NCBI GenBank assembly: GCA_934402155.1
Contig: CAKRTP010000049.1
Span: 1 to 13,008, forward strand
DNA: 13,008 nucleotides
Source of the DNA: an uncultured Blautia sp.
GTDB taxonomy: Bacteria > Bacillota > Clostridia > Lachnospirales > Lachnospiraceae
Direction: 5' to 3'
The notes under the pieces are model-generated. The model was not told the origin of the DNA, did not search any database, and was given only the letters and a program-made list of their open reading frames with translations. Of the stretch, positions 5,904 to 11,553 are shown one piece after another (within the stretch, counting starts at the first letter, position 1; each line of letters starts with the position of its first letter). The translations under genes were made by a program, and so were the position numbers.

Positions 5904-7937
5904 TTATTCAACAACGGTAAAATCTACCGTTCTTTTCAGAGCATCGGCATCTGCCACCCGGACTTTGACTTTCTGACCGAGATGATATACCTTTTTACTT
6001 AATTCTCCACTCAGTTCATATGTTTCTTCATTATAAGAATAATAATCATCCCGAAGGCTTGTCACATGAACAAGACCCTCTATTGTATTCGGAAGTTCCA
6101 CATAGAATCCGTAAGCAGTCACTCCTGAAATAATACCCTCGTATTCTTCCCCAAGATGATACGACATGTATTCTGCTTTCTTGAGACGGTCTGATTCACG
6201 CTCTGCCTCCTGAGCTCTCCGCTCACACGCACTGGACTTCTCTGCAACTGCCTCAAGAATCTCTCTGTAATGCTCTGTCTTTCCTTCTCTCTGAAGTCTT
6301 CCTCTTATATTATCACGAATGATACGATGGATCTGTAAATCCGGATATCTTCTGATCGGAGAAGTAAAATGACAATAATACTTTGCTGCCAGTCCAAAAT
6401 GTCCGCTGCACTGTATTGTATATTTTGCCTGCTTCATTGTACGAAGAGTCAGCCTGCTGATCATGGTCTCATTCGGAAGCCCCCTGATACTTTCCAGAAT
6501 CTCCTGGATTTCTTTCGGAGTGATCTCCTCTCCTGCTTTCTGCACAGCAACACCCTGGTTTCGCAGAAGAGTCAGAAGACTCTCAACGCGCTCCGGATCC
6601 GGGGTTTCATGAGTACGATATACAAAAGGATATTCTCCCTGACAATATTCCTTTGCAACTGTCTCATTCGCCATCAGCATGAAATCCTCTATGATCTCCG
6701 TCGCCACATTCGCCTCATAAGGCTGTACATCGATTGCTCTTCCCGCACCGTTCAGCGTGATCTTACTCTCCGGAAAGTCAAAATCGATAGAACCTCTGTG
6801 ATGTCTCCGGCTTCGAAGAAGTTCCGAAAGCTCCTTCATAAGGAAAAACATCGGTACAAACTCTGCATATTCACGGCTTGTTTCGGTGTCACCATCCTCC
6901 AGGATGCAGCGCACCTGTGTGTAACTCATTCTGCGGTCTACCCGAATGATCGTCTCCGCAATCTTATGTGAAACTACCTGTCCACTGCTGTCAATATCCA
7001 TCAGACAGCTCAGCGTCAGTCTGTCTTCCCCCTGGTTCAGAGAACAGATCCCATTCGACAGCCTCTCCGGAAGCATTGGGATCACCCTGTCTGCCAGATA
7101 TACACTGGTACCTCTTTTCAAAGCCTCTTTATCCAGCGCGCTTCCTCCCTGCACATAATTGCTCACATCTGCAATATGCACGCCCAGATGATAGATTCCG
7201 CCTTCTTTTGTAAGAGAAATTGCATCATCAAGATCCTTCGCATCTTCCCCATCAATCGTTACTGTCTGAAGATGGGTCAGATCTGTTCTGCCATCACGGT
7301 CTGCATCGAGCACATGATCCGGCACTCTCTGTGCCTGCGTGATAACCTTCGGCGGAAATTCCGACGGAATATTAAAACTCTTTACGATTGCAAGGATATC
7401 TGTTCCCGGTGCATTGATACTTCCCATGTCTTCCTTGATCCTGCCCTCCGGCTTATGACGTTCATCGCCATAATCAATGATCTCCGCCACAACCTTATCT
7501 CCATCACGGACTCCTTTGGAGTTCTTTGCCGCAATATAAATATCCTTTGAATATTTCTGATTGTCACAAAGTACAAATCCATAATCCCGCTCTCGCTGAA
7601 AAGTTCCCACAACCTCTGTCGTTCCACGCTCAATGATACTGATCACTGCACCTTCCCGACGCTTTCCGCTGCCATTGCCTGCCTTGAGAAGAACCTGAAC
7701 CTTATCCTGGTGCATGGCAGTTCCTGCGGCACTTGCCGGGATAAAGATGTCATCTTCCTCATCTTCAAGTTCCACAAAACCAAATCCTTTCGGATTGCCG
7801 ATAAAAAGCCCCTCTTTGACAAGTCCCTTCTTTTCAAGTTCCCTGAGATCCCTTTTTTTCAGTTTCAATTTATTTTTGTCTGTCTTCTTCTGTTTGGAAA
7901 ATTTCTTTTTCTTTTCCCAGTTTTTCTTTCTGCTCAC
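5904..7937 (-). CDS. rnr: ribonuclease R, short form without N-terminal helix-turn-helix
   Basis: A processive 3'-5' exoribonuclease of the RNase II/R family that degrades structured RNA, including rRNA and tmRNA-tagged messages. The 677 residues comprise a Lys-rich N-terminus (1-40), two cold-shock-type domains (about 41-110 and 111-175), and the RNB catalytic domain (about 215-545) with [10 protein letters not shown] at 229-238, supplying the D229, D235, D237 and D238 metal ligands. The [16 protein letters not shown] signature lies at 523-538 and a C-terminal S1 domain at about 597-675. Compared with longer family members it has no N-terminal winged-helix domain and no basic C-terminal tail. 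The start is GTG at 7937, with AAAGGAG seven bases upstream. It follows the secG terminator and precedes smpB, the usual cluster. Confidence 0.96.
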   Translation of the reverse strand: MSRKKNWEKKKKFSKQKKTDKNKLKLKKRDLRELEKKGLVKEGLFIGNPKGFGFVELEDEEDDIFIPASAAGTAMHQDKVQVLLKAGNGSGKRREGAVISIIERGTTEVVGTFQRERDYGFVLCDNQKYSKDIYIAAKNSKGVRDGDKVVAEIIDYGDERHKPEGRIKEDMGSINAPGTDILAIVKSFNIPSEFPPKVITQAQRVPDHVLDADRDGRTDLTHLQTVTIDGEDAKDLDDAISLTKEGGIYHLGVHIADVSNYVQGGSALDKEALKRGTSVYLADRVIPMLPERLSNGICSLNQGEDRLTLSCLMDIDSSGQVVSHKIAETIIRVDRRMSYTQVRCILEDGDTETSREYAEFVPMFFLMKELSELLRSRRHHRGSIDFDFPESKITLNGAGRAIDVQPYEANVATEIIEDFMLMANETVAKEYCQGEYPFVYRTHETPDPERVESLLTLLRNQGVAVQKAGEEITPKEIQEILESIRGLPNETMISRLTLRTMKQAKYTIQCSGHFGLAAKYYCHFTSPIRRYPDLQIHRIIRDNIRGRLQREGKTEHYREILEAVAEKSSACERRAQEAERESDRLKKAEYMSYHLGEEYEGIISGVTAYGFYVELPNTIEGLVHVTSLRDDYYSYNEETYELSGELSKKVYHLGQKVKVRVADADALKRTVDFTVVE

Positions 7938-7957
7938 TTAGGCACTCCTTTATTGTG

Positions 7958-7990
7958 AAAAAAAAGCACTCTTGCATTTATACAAGAGTG
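7958..7990 (-). terminator. intrinsic terminator after secG
   Basis: CACTCTTG at 7967-7974 pairs perfectly with CAAGAGTG at 7983-7990 around an eight-base loop, and on the minus strand the stem runs into eight T's (7965-7958). It lies just after the secG stop at 8004 and only about 20 bases before the rnr start, so rnr needs readthrough or a promoter not recognised here. Confidence 0.9.
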
Positions 7991-8003
7991 TTTCCTTCGA
8001 TTT

Positions 8004-8243
8004 CTAAAAATTCATATTCAAAACAGCTGCCAGTATAAAAAATAACACTGCCATGATCGTAGTTGCTCTTACAAGTCCACCTTCCATAGAACGTCCCTTG
8101 TTTCTTCCCCAGTATGTATCTGAGGCACCTGAAATCGTTCCGCCCAGGCCCTGCTGCTTGCCTTCCTGCATCAGGACAACAACAGTCAGCGCAATACAAT
8201 CTATAGCAAAAATAATAGTCAGTATCGTTCTTAAAATCTGCAC
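8004..8243 (-). CDS. secG: Sec translocase subunit SecG
   Basis: The small third subunit of the SecYEG channel, which assists SecA-driven export across the cytoplasmic membrane. The 79 residues have the family layout: a transmembrane helix at about 4-25, the conserved QEGKQQGLGG loop, a cytosolic or peripheral stretch with GASDTYWGRNKGR, and a second helix at about 58-76. The start is GTG at 8243, with AGGAGG ten bases upstream. It has its own promoter (8275-8303) and terminator (7958-7990), so it may be transcribed as a single gene while keeping the conserved place upstream of rnr and smpB. Confidence 0.95.
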   Translation of the reverse strand: MQILRTILTIIFAIDCIALTVVVLMQEGKQQGLGGTISGASDTYWGRNKGRSMEGGLVRATTIMAVLFFILAAVLNMNF

Positions 8244-8274
8244 TTCGGTTACACCTCCTAATCAACTGCAAAAT

Positions 8275-8303
8275 ATTGTACCATACCGTCCCCTGAATTT
8301 CAA
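8275..8303 (-). promoter_or_regulatory. vegetative promoter for secG
   Basis: On the minus strand -35 TTGAAA (8303-8298) and -10 TACAAT (8280-8275) are separated by 17 bases. It lies between the eno terminator and the secG ribosome site and is the only good candidate for secG. Confidence 0.75.
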
Positions 8304-8327
8304 CCGTTTTCGGATAAGTTTCAAAGC

Positions 8328-8378
8328 AAAAAATCCGATTCCGCCTGTATACCATCTGTCCGCAGGAAGAATCGGATT
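8328..8378 (-). terminator. intrinsic terminator after eno
   Basis: On the minus strand AATCCGATT (8378-8370) pairs perfectly with AATCGGATT (8340-8332), extended by one C-G pair and by an inner CCTG/CAGG stem after an internal loop. The distal arm runs into TTTTTT (8333-8328). It lies 16 bases after the eno stop and separates eno from secG. Confidence 0.9.
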
Positions 8379-8394
8379 ATCTTGATACCATTTC

Positions 8395-9732
8395 TTATTT
8401 CATATTTTCATTTCCTCTGAATGGATTCTTATAAACTGCATCCTCTCCAAACGATTCGCTGATCCGAAGAAGCTGATTGTACTTTGCATTCCTGTCCGAG
8501 CGGCACGGAGCTCCGGTCTTGATCTGCCCGGCTCCCACTGCAACTGCAAGATCTGCAATAAAAGCATCTTCCGTCTCACCGGAACGATGCGAAATGATCA
8601 CACGGTATCCTGCACGCTGTGCCATCTCGACCGCATCCATTGCTTCGCTCAAAGTCCCTATCTGATTTACCTTGATAAGAATTGCATTTGCTGCCTTAAG
8701 CTTAATTCCACAGCCAAGCCTTTTGACATTCGTGACAAAAAGATCATCACCAACCAGCTGCACTCTGCCCCCAAGACATTCTGTCATTTCCTTCCAGCCT
8801 TCCCAGTCATCTTCCTGCAGTCCATCCTCAATAGATACAATAGGGAATTCTTCCAGAAGTTTCTCATAATAGCCAATCATTTCTTTCGCATCACGAAAAA
8901 CCTTTTCCCCTTTCATCTTACTTTCTCCCGGAAAACGGTATACTCCCAGTTCCTCATCATAAAGTTCACTGGCAGCTGCATCCAGCGCAATAAAAATATC
9001 TTTTCCCGGCTCATACCCGGCTTTTTTTACTGCTTCAACAATCAGGCACAGAACATCTCTGGAATCTTTCAGATCCGGTGCAAATCCACCCTCATCTCCT
9101 ACTGCCGTAGAAAGACCATTCTCCCGAAGAAGGATTTTGAGAAACTGATAAACCTCCACGCACATACGGATCCCGGTTTCAAAATCTGCTGCGCCACAGG
9201 GCATGATCATGAACTCCTGCAGATCCACTGTATTATCTGCATGCTTTCCCCCATTCATAATATTCATCATCGGAACCGGCAGTTCTCTCGCATGACAACC
9301 TCCAAGATGCTGATAGAGTGGGATTCGAAGAGCCATTGCTGCTGCCCGTGCAACTGCCATGGACACACCAAGTGTGGCATTTGCCCCCGCACTGCTTTTA
9401 TTCTCTGTTCCATCTGCTTTTATCAGAAGTTTATCAATCCGTACCTGATCCAGTGCATTTTCTCCAAGTATTGCTTCTGCCAGCCTGGTATTTACATTTT
9501 CTACTGCTTTCCTCACACTTAATCCCGTATAGTATCCCTTTTCTCCATCCCTGAGTTCCACCGCCTCAAATCTTCCCGTCGATGCTCCGGAAGGAACGAT
9601 TGCTCTGGCCGTATATCCCTCGATCCCGATCACTCCTTCTCCTACTGTGACTTCCACCTCCACTGTAGGTGTTCCTCTGGAATCCAGAACCTGTCTTGCG
9701 TGAATCCTGCGTACAGGTAAATAACGCAACAT
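8395..9732 (-). CDS. eno: enolase (phosphopyruvate hydratase)
   Basis: Interconverts 2-phosphoglycerate and phosphoenolpyruvate in glycolysis, in the cytosol. The 445 residues include all expected active-site positions: H164 in GGKHADN, E173, E214 in GDEGGFAPD, metal ligands D251, E302 and D329, K354 in [10 protein letters not shown]383 and S384 in SHRSGETED, and K405. Two details differ from common bacterial enolases: a slightly expanded N-terminal segment [10 protein letters not shown] at 31-40, and CRSDR at 410-414 where SRTDR is common. It may therefore belong to a distinct clostridial branch, and a second enolase elsewhere in the genome cannot be excluded. ATG at 9732 has a perfect AAGGAGG site. 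Transcription ends at its own terminator; I could not find a convincing promoter in the 9740-9870 region. Confidence 0.96.
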   Translation of the reverse strand: MLRYLPVRRIHARQVLDSRGTPTVEVEVTVGEGVIGIEGYTARAIVPSGASTGRFEAVELRDGEKGYYTGLSVRKAVENVNTRLAEAILGENALDQVRIDKLLIKADGTENKSSAGANATLGVSMAVARAAAMALRIPLYQHLGGCHARELPVPMMNIMNGGKHADNTVDLQEFMIMPCGAADFETGIRMCVEVYQFLKILLRENGLSTAVGDEGGFAPDLKDSRDVLCLIVEAVKKAGYEPGKDIFIALDAAASELYDEELGVYRFPGESKMKGEKVFRDAKEMIGYYEKLLEEFPIVSIEDGLQEDDWEGWKEMTECLGGRVQLVGDDLFVTNVKRLGCGIKLKAANAILIKVNQIGTLSEAMDAVEMAQRAGYRVIISHRSGETEDAFIADLAVAVGAGQIKTGAPCRSDRNAKYNQLLRISESFGEDAVYKNPFRGNENMK

Positions 9733-9850
9733 GAGATTACCTCCTTCATCAAATGATATGGATAGTTTTCCCCTGATGCTTTATTCTATACTGATATTTC
9801 TGTTTTTTATTTTCAGATAATTCATGCATTTTCATTATTTTTACAGCATA

Positions 9851-9885
9851 CAAAATATTTGTATTTATATTTTTTATTTTTATTG
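9851..9885 (+). promoter_or_regulatory. AT-rich UP-element-like tract upstream of the leader RNA promoter
   Basis: The 35 bases before the -35 box are almost all A and T and include AAAATAT and ATATTTT as a loose palindrome (about 9853-9875). Such tracts bind the RNA polymerase alpha subunit or AT-rich-DNA-binding regulators and raise promoter strength. It could also serve the divergent eno gene. Confidence 0.4.
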
Positions 9886-9914
9886 TTGACAAATGCGTTT
9901 TTATCTGTTATATT
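9886..9914 (+). promoter_or_regulatory. strong sigma-A type promoter of the 275-nt leader or small RNA
   Basis: TTGACA at 9886-9891 and TATATT at 9909-9914 are separated by exactly 17 bases and preceded by an AT-rich tract. The start is expected near 9921. It is one of the two best promoters in the window and faces away from eno. Confidence 0.85.
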
Positions 9915-9951
9915 AAATACATAAAACAAAGGAACGAACAACAAAAAACAA

Positions 9952-10090
9952 ACAGAAAGGCGTGAGACCACCGAAAACTTAAGTTAACCCAATACTTTAA
10001 GAAAGGAAGGTACAGACCACCAGAAATTTAAATCTTAACACATCATAATTTCAGAAAGAGAGGTATGGACCACCAAAAACGTAAGTTCAT
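9952..10090 (+). repeat. three tandem degenerate repeats with GACCACC core
   Basis: The units begin near 9953, 10000 and 10053 with AGAAAG, continue into a purine-rich tract (GGCGTGA, GAAGGTACA, AGAGGTATG), and share GACCACC exactly, followed by A-rich sequence and an AAG/TTAAA-like block. Core-to-core spacing is 49 and 53 bases. The match is in nucleotides, not codons: a stop precedes the core in unit 1 and no start codon serves unit 2. Confidence 0.65.
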
Positions 10091-10112
10091 AATCATTCCA
10101 GAAGTTTTATAA
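10065..10112 (+). CDS. possible 15-residue mini-ORF in repeat 3
   Basis: ATG at 10065 opens MDHQKRKFIIIPEVL and stops with TAA at 10110. A purine-rich AGAAAGAGAGG is upstream, but its G-tract ends only one base before the ATG, too close for a good ribosome site. The equivalent positions in repeats 1 and 2 are not open with a start codon. It may be a chance ORF or a remnant of a leader peptide. Confidence 0.2.
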   Translation: MDHQKRKFIIIPEVL

Positions 10113-10135
10113 AATATATAAGGAGGTACGTTCCA

Positions 10136-10153
10136 TTGGACAAGGAACAGTAA
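10136..10153 (+). CDS. possible five-residue leader peptide (MDKEQ) next to the terminator
   Basis: A TTG at 10136 lies nine bases after a perfect AGGAGG (10121-10126) and opens TTG-GAC-AAG-GAA-CAG-TAA. The stop ends at 10153, two bases before the terminator stem begins at 10155. The start codon lies in the loop of a small GTTCC/GGAAC hairpin (10130-10134 with 10144-10148). A ribosome on this ORF would cover the left arm of the terminator, as in transcription attenuation. The perfect ribosome site has no other gene to serve. Translation is unproven. Confidence 0.35.
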   Translation: MDKEQ

Positions 10154-10154
10154 C

Positions 10155-10196
10155 AGAGCCACCAGATTAAAAATTTATCTGATGGCTCTTTTTTTG
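10155..10196 (+). terminator. intrinsic terminator of the leader RNA
   Basis: AGAGCCA (10155-10161) pairs with TGGCTCT (10183-10189), then one C/A mismatch, then CAGAT (10163-10167) with ATCTG (10177-10181) around an A/T-rich loop. The stem is followed by seven T's (10189-10195). It sits 47 bases before the deacetylase ATG, so it could stop transcription from the upstream promoter before that gene. No T-run follows on the minus strand, so it works in the plus direction only. Confidence 0.88.
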
Positions 10197-10206
10197 CGTT
10201 CTCCTG

Positions 10207-10215
10207 CATACATTA
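10207..10215 (+). promoter_or_regulatory. possible sporulation-type -10 box before the deacetylase gene
   Basis: CATACATTA fits the -10 patterns known for sigma-E (CATACAnT) and sigma-K (CATAnnnTA) of spore formers. It lies after the leader terminator, 28 bases before the ATG, and a start near 10222 would leave the GGAG ribosome site in the message. No matching -35 box is visible in the T-rich sequence upstream. PdaA-type enzymes often act in spore cortex formation, which makes the match worth recording. Confidence 0.25.
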
Positions 10216-10242
10216 GGATAAACCTCTGTATGGAGTTATTAT

Positions 10243-11085
10243 ATGAAATTTTCTGTTCCGTCACCTCTCCACTACATAAAAGCTTCCGGTCTTCTGCATT
10301 TTCTTCTGCTGCTGACAGGTTCCTTTATCCTGGGCGGTACTTTCGGCCTTCTCTCCAGAACCTCCTCTCCTGCAAAAGAAACTTCTGTTCTTGCCGAAAG
10401 CACAGGCTGGGGACTGAGTTTCCAGGAAGAAGGGAAACGCCCTGTCGGAAACGCTTCTGTTGATGAGCTTAGGCAATACAATGCCTACTATGCCGGCAAC
10501 ACTGACCAGAAGATCCTCTATCTTACTTTTGATGCCGGCTATGAAAACGGAAATACCCCTGCGATTCTTGATGCTCTGAAAAAGCATCAGGCTCCCGCTG
10601 TGTTTTTTGCTGTCGGAAATTTCATCAAAGATAACCCGGAACTTATCAGGCGTATCATTGCAGAAGGTCACATTGTAGGAAATCACACCATGACACATCC
10701 TGATATGTCACAGATTTCTTCTGTAGAATCGTTTCAGAAGGAACTTAATGGTGTAGAAGAAGCATATAAATCTGTGACCGGTGAATCCATGCCCAGATTT
10801 TACCGTCCGCCCCGCGGGATTTACAGCACAGAAAATCTTTCAATGGCAAAAGAGCTTGGATATTCTACCTTTTTCTGGAGTCTTGCCTACGTGGACTGGA
10901 TCCAGGATCAACAGCCTTCCAGAGAAGAAGCTTTCCAAAAATTACTGACCAGGATCCATCCGGGAGCGATCGTTCTTCTGCACAATACTTCCTCCACAAA
11001 TGCAGCCATCTTAGACGAACTCCTCAGCAAATGGGAAGAAATGGGTTACCAGTTTCATTCTATAAAAGAACTGACCGAGGTATGA
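10243..11085 (+). CDS. PdaA-like polysaccharide deacetylase (carbohydrate esterase family 4)
   Basis: A 280-residue deacetylase of the NodB/CE4 fold, probably acting on peptidoglycan N-acetylmuramic acid outside the membrane. An N-terminal hydrophobic helix at about 15-38 serves as signal anchor. Motifs: TFDAGYE at 95-101 with D97 as probable base, HTMTHPD at 148-154 with H148 and H152 as zinc ligands, RPPRG at 188-192, FWSLAYVDW at 210-219 and LLHN at 245-248. The WGLSF at 56-60 and YNAYYAGNTDQK segments match my recollection of Bacillus subtilis PdaA, which makes the muramic delta-lactam of spore cortex. The second Asp of the common TFDDG motif is Ala here; PdaA-type enzymes are known to vary at that position. 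ATG at 10243 has GGAG seven bases upstream. A terminated leader transcript lies directly upstream. Confidence 0.9.
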   Translation: MKFSVPSPLHYIKASGLLHFLLLLTGSFILGGTFGLLSRTSSPAKETSVLAESTGWGLSFQEEGKRPVGNASVDELRQYNAYYAGNTDQKILYLTFDAGYENGNTPAILDALKKHQAPAVFFAVGNFIKDNPELIRRIIAEGHIVGNHTMTHPDMSQISSVESFQKELNGVEEAYKSVTGESMPRFYRPPRGIYSTENLSMAKELGYSTFFWSLAYVDWIQDQQPSREEAFQKLLTRIHPGAIVLLHNTSSTNAAILDELLSKWEEMGYQFHSIKELTEV

Positions 11086-11096
11086 TCCCCGGTCAG
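11071..11096. terminator. convergent terminator hairpin at the deacetylase stop codon
   Basis: CTGACCG at 11071-11077 pairs with CGGTCAG at 11090-11096 around a 12-base loop that contains the deacetylase TGA (11083-11085). On the minus strand it is followed by TTCTTTTAT, a moderate T-rich tract, and so can end the tagD transcript. On the plus strand the T-content downstream is poorer. It separates two convergent genes only 17 bases apart. Confidence 0.6.
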
Positions 11097-11102
11097 CTGT
11101 GA

Positions 11103-11510
11103 TTATTTCTTCTCTTCTTTTGTATGAAGATCTTCTTTGATCTGTGAACTGGAAATCTCAGGCGTACGTGGCAGATAAACCACTTCACAGCCCTCTTCCT
11201 TAAGAAAATCAAATTTTCCTTCCCAGTCATCCCCCATCACAAAGGTATCTACATGATATTCTTTTACGTCAGAACGTTTCTGTTCCCAGTTTTCTTCCGG
11301 AATCACAAGATCCACATATCGGATTGCCTCCAGAAGCTGTTTTCTTTTCTCGTAGGAAAAATAACATTTTTTCTGTTTTTCATTCCAGTTGAACTCATCC
11401 GTAGACAGACCAACGATCAGATAATCCCCAAGCTGTCTGGCACGACGCAGAAGATTGATATGACCATAATGAAGCAGGTCAAACGTTCCGTATGTGATCA
11501 CTCGTTTCAT
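11103..11510 (-). CDS. tagD: glycerol-3-phosphate cytidylyltransferase
   Basis: Makes CDP-glycerol from CTP and sn-glycerol 3-phosphate in the cytosol, the activated donor for poly(glycerol phosphate) wall teichoic acid and other glycerophosphate-modified polymers. The 135 residues are slightly longer than the 129 or so typical of TagD. They carry the nucleotidyltransferase motif HYGH at 14-17 after YGTFDLLH, the central RYVD at 64-67, the long conserved VMGDDWEGKFDFLK at 91-104, and RTPEISSSQIK at 115-125, equivalent to the RTxGISTT signature. ATG at 11510 has AGAGAGGAA upstream. It lies 34 bases after an SGNH hydrolase gene and is probably co-transcribed with it. No other teichoic acid genes are in the window, so which polymer it serves is open. 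Confidence 0.93.
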   Translation of the reverse strand: MKRVITYGTFDLLHYGHINLLRRARQLGDYLIVGLSTDEFNWNEKQKKCYFSYEKRKQLLEAIRYVDLVIPEENWEQKRSDVKEYHVDTFVMGDDWEGKFDFLKEEGCEVVYLPRTPEISSSQIKEDLHTKEEKK

Positions 11511-11530
11511 AATTATAAGTTCCTCTCTTT

Positions 11531-11553
11531 AATGCCTCCAATGATCAGGCATT
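11531..11553 (-). other. intercistronic hairpin between the SGNH gene and tagD
   Basis: AATGCCT at 11531-11537 pairs exactly with AGGCATT at 11547-11553 around a nine-base loop that holds most of the upstream TGA stop (11545-11547). No T-run follows on the minus strand, only AAAGAGAGG, the tagD ribosome site. It may be a stabilising or translation-modulating hairpin rather than a terminator. Confidence 0.45.

Larger units (their letters stand above)
9921..10196 (+). ncRNA. candidate small RNA or attenuated leader upstream of the deacetylase gene
   Basis: A strong promoter and an intrinsic terminator delimit a transcript of about 275 nt with no substantial ORF. It is A-rich and lightly structured at first and holds three tandem degenerate repeats, each with AGAAAG, then a purine-rich G-tract, then an invariant GACCACC (9966-9972, 10015-10021, 10068-10074), followed by A-rich sequence. 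The last third has a perfect AGGAGG site (10121-10126), a five-codon ORF and the terminator. Two readings fit: an independent small RNA with repeated single-stranded binding sites, or a leader that controls the deacetylase gene starting 47 bases downstream by attenuation. It does not resemble 6S RNA, tmRNA, a T-box or a riboswitch class I can identify. Promoter and terminator are direct observations; function is inference. Confidence 0.6.

Noticed and set aside
5888..5914. Longer SmpB starting at TTG 5914
   Set aside because: It overlaps the end of rnr, lacks a ribosome site, and the added residues are simply the translated AGGAGG region of the real ATG at 5887.
7975..7982. TATAAA in the loop of the secG terminator as a -10 for rnr
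   Set aside because: No -35 at 16-18 bases, and the box lies in the terminator loop.
7978..8355. 125-residue minus-strand frame overlapping secG
   Set aside because: It covers the eno terminator and secG promoter and is out of frame with the clear SecG protein.
9780..9830. eno promoter using TATAGAAT on the minus strand
   Set aside because: No -35 box lies at acceptable spacing; the region is too AT-rich for a -10-like match to mean much.
9966..10074. CRISPR-like array
   Set aside because: Only a 7-base core is exact, the rest of each unit diverges, and no cas genes are present.
9921..10196. 6S RNA, tmRNA, T-box leader or common riboswitch
   Set aside because: The two ends do not pair as in 6S, there is no tRNA-like domain, no T-box TGGNACCGCG sequence, and no aptamer core I recognise.
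10182..10463. Open frame starting ATG-GCT-CTT in the terminator's right arm and overlapping the deacetylase gene
   Set aside because: It starts inside the terminator, has no ribosome site and runs out of frame over clear PdaA coding sequence.
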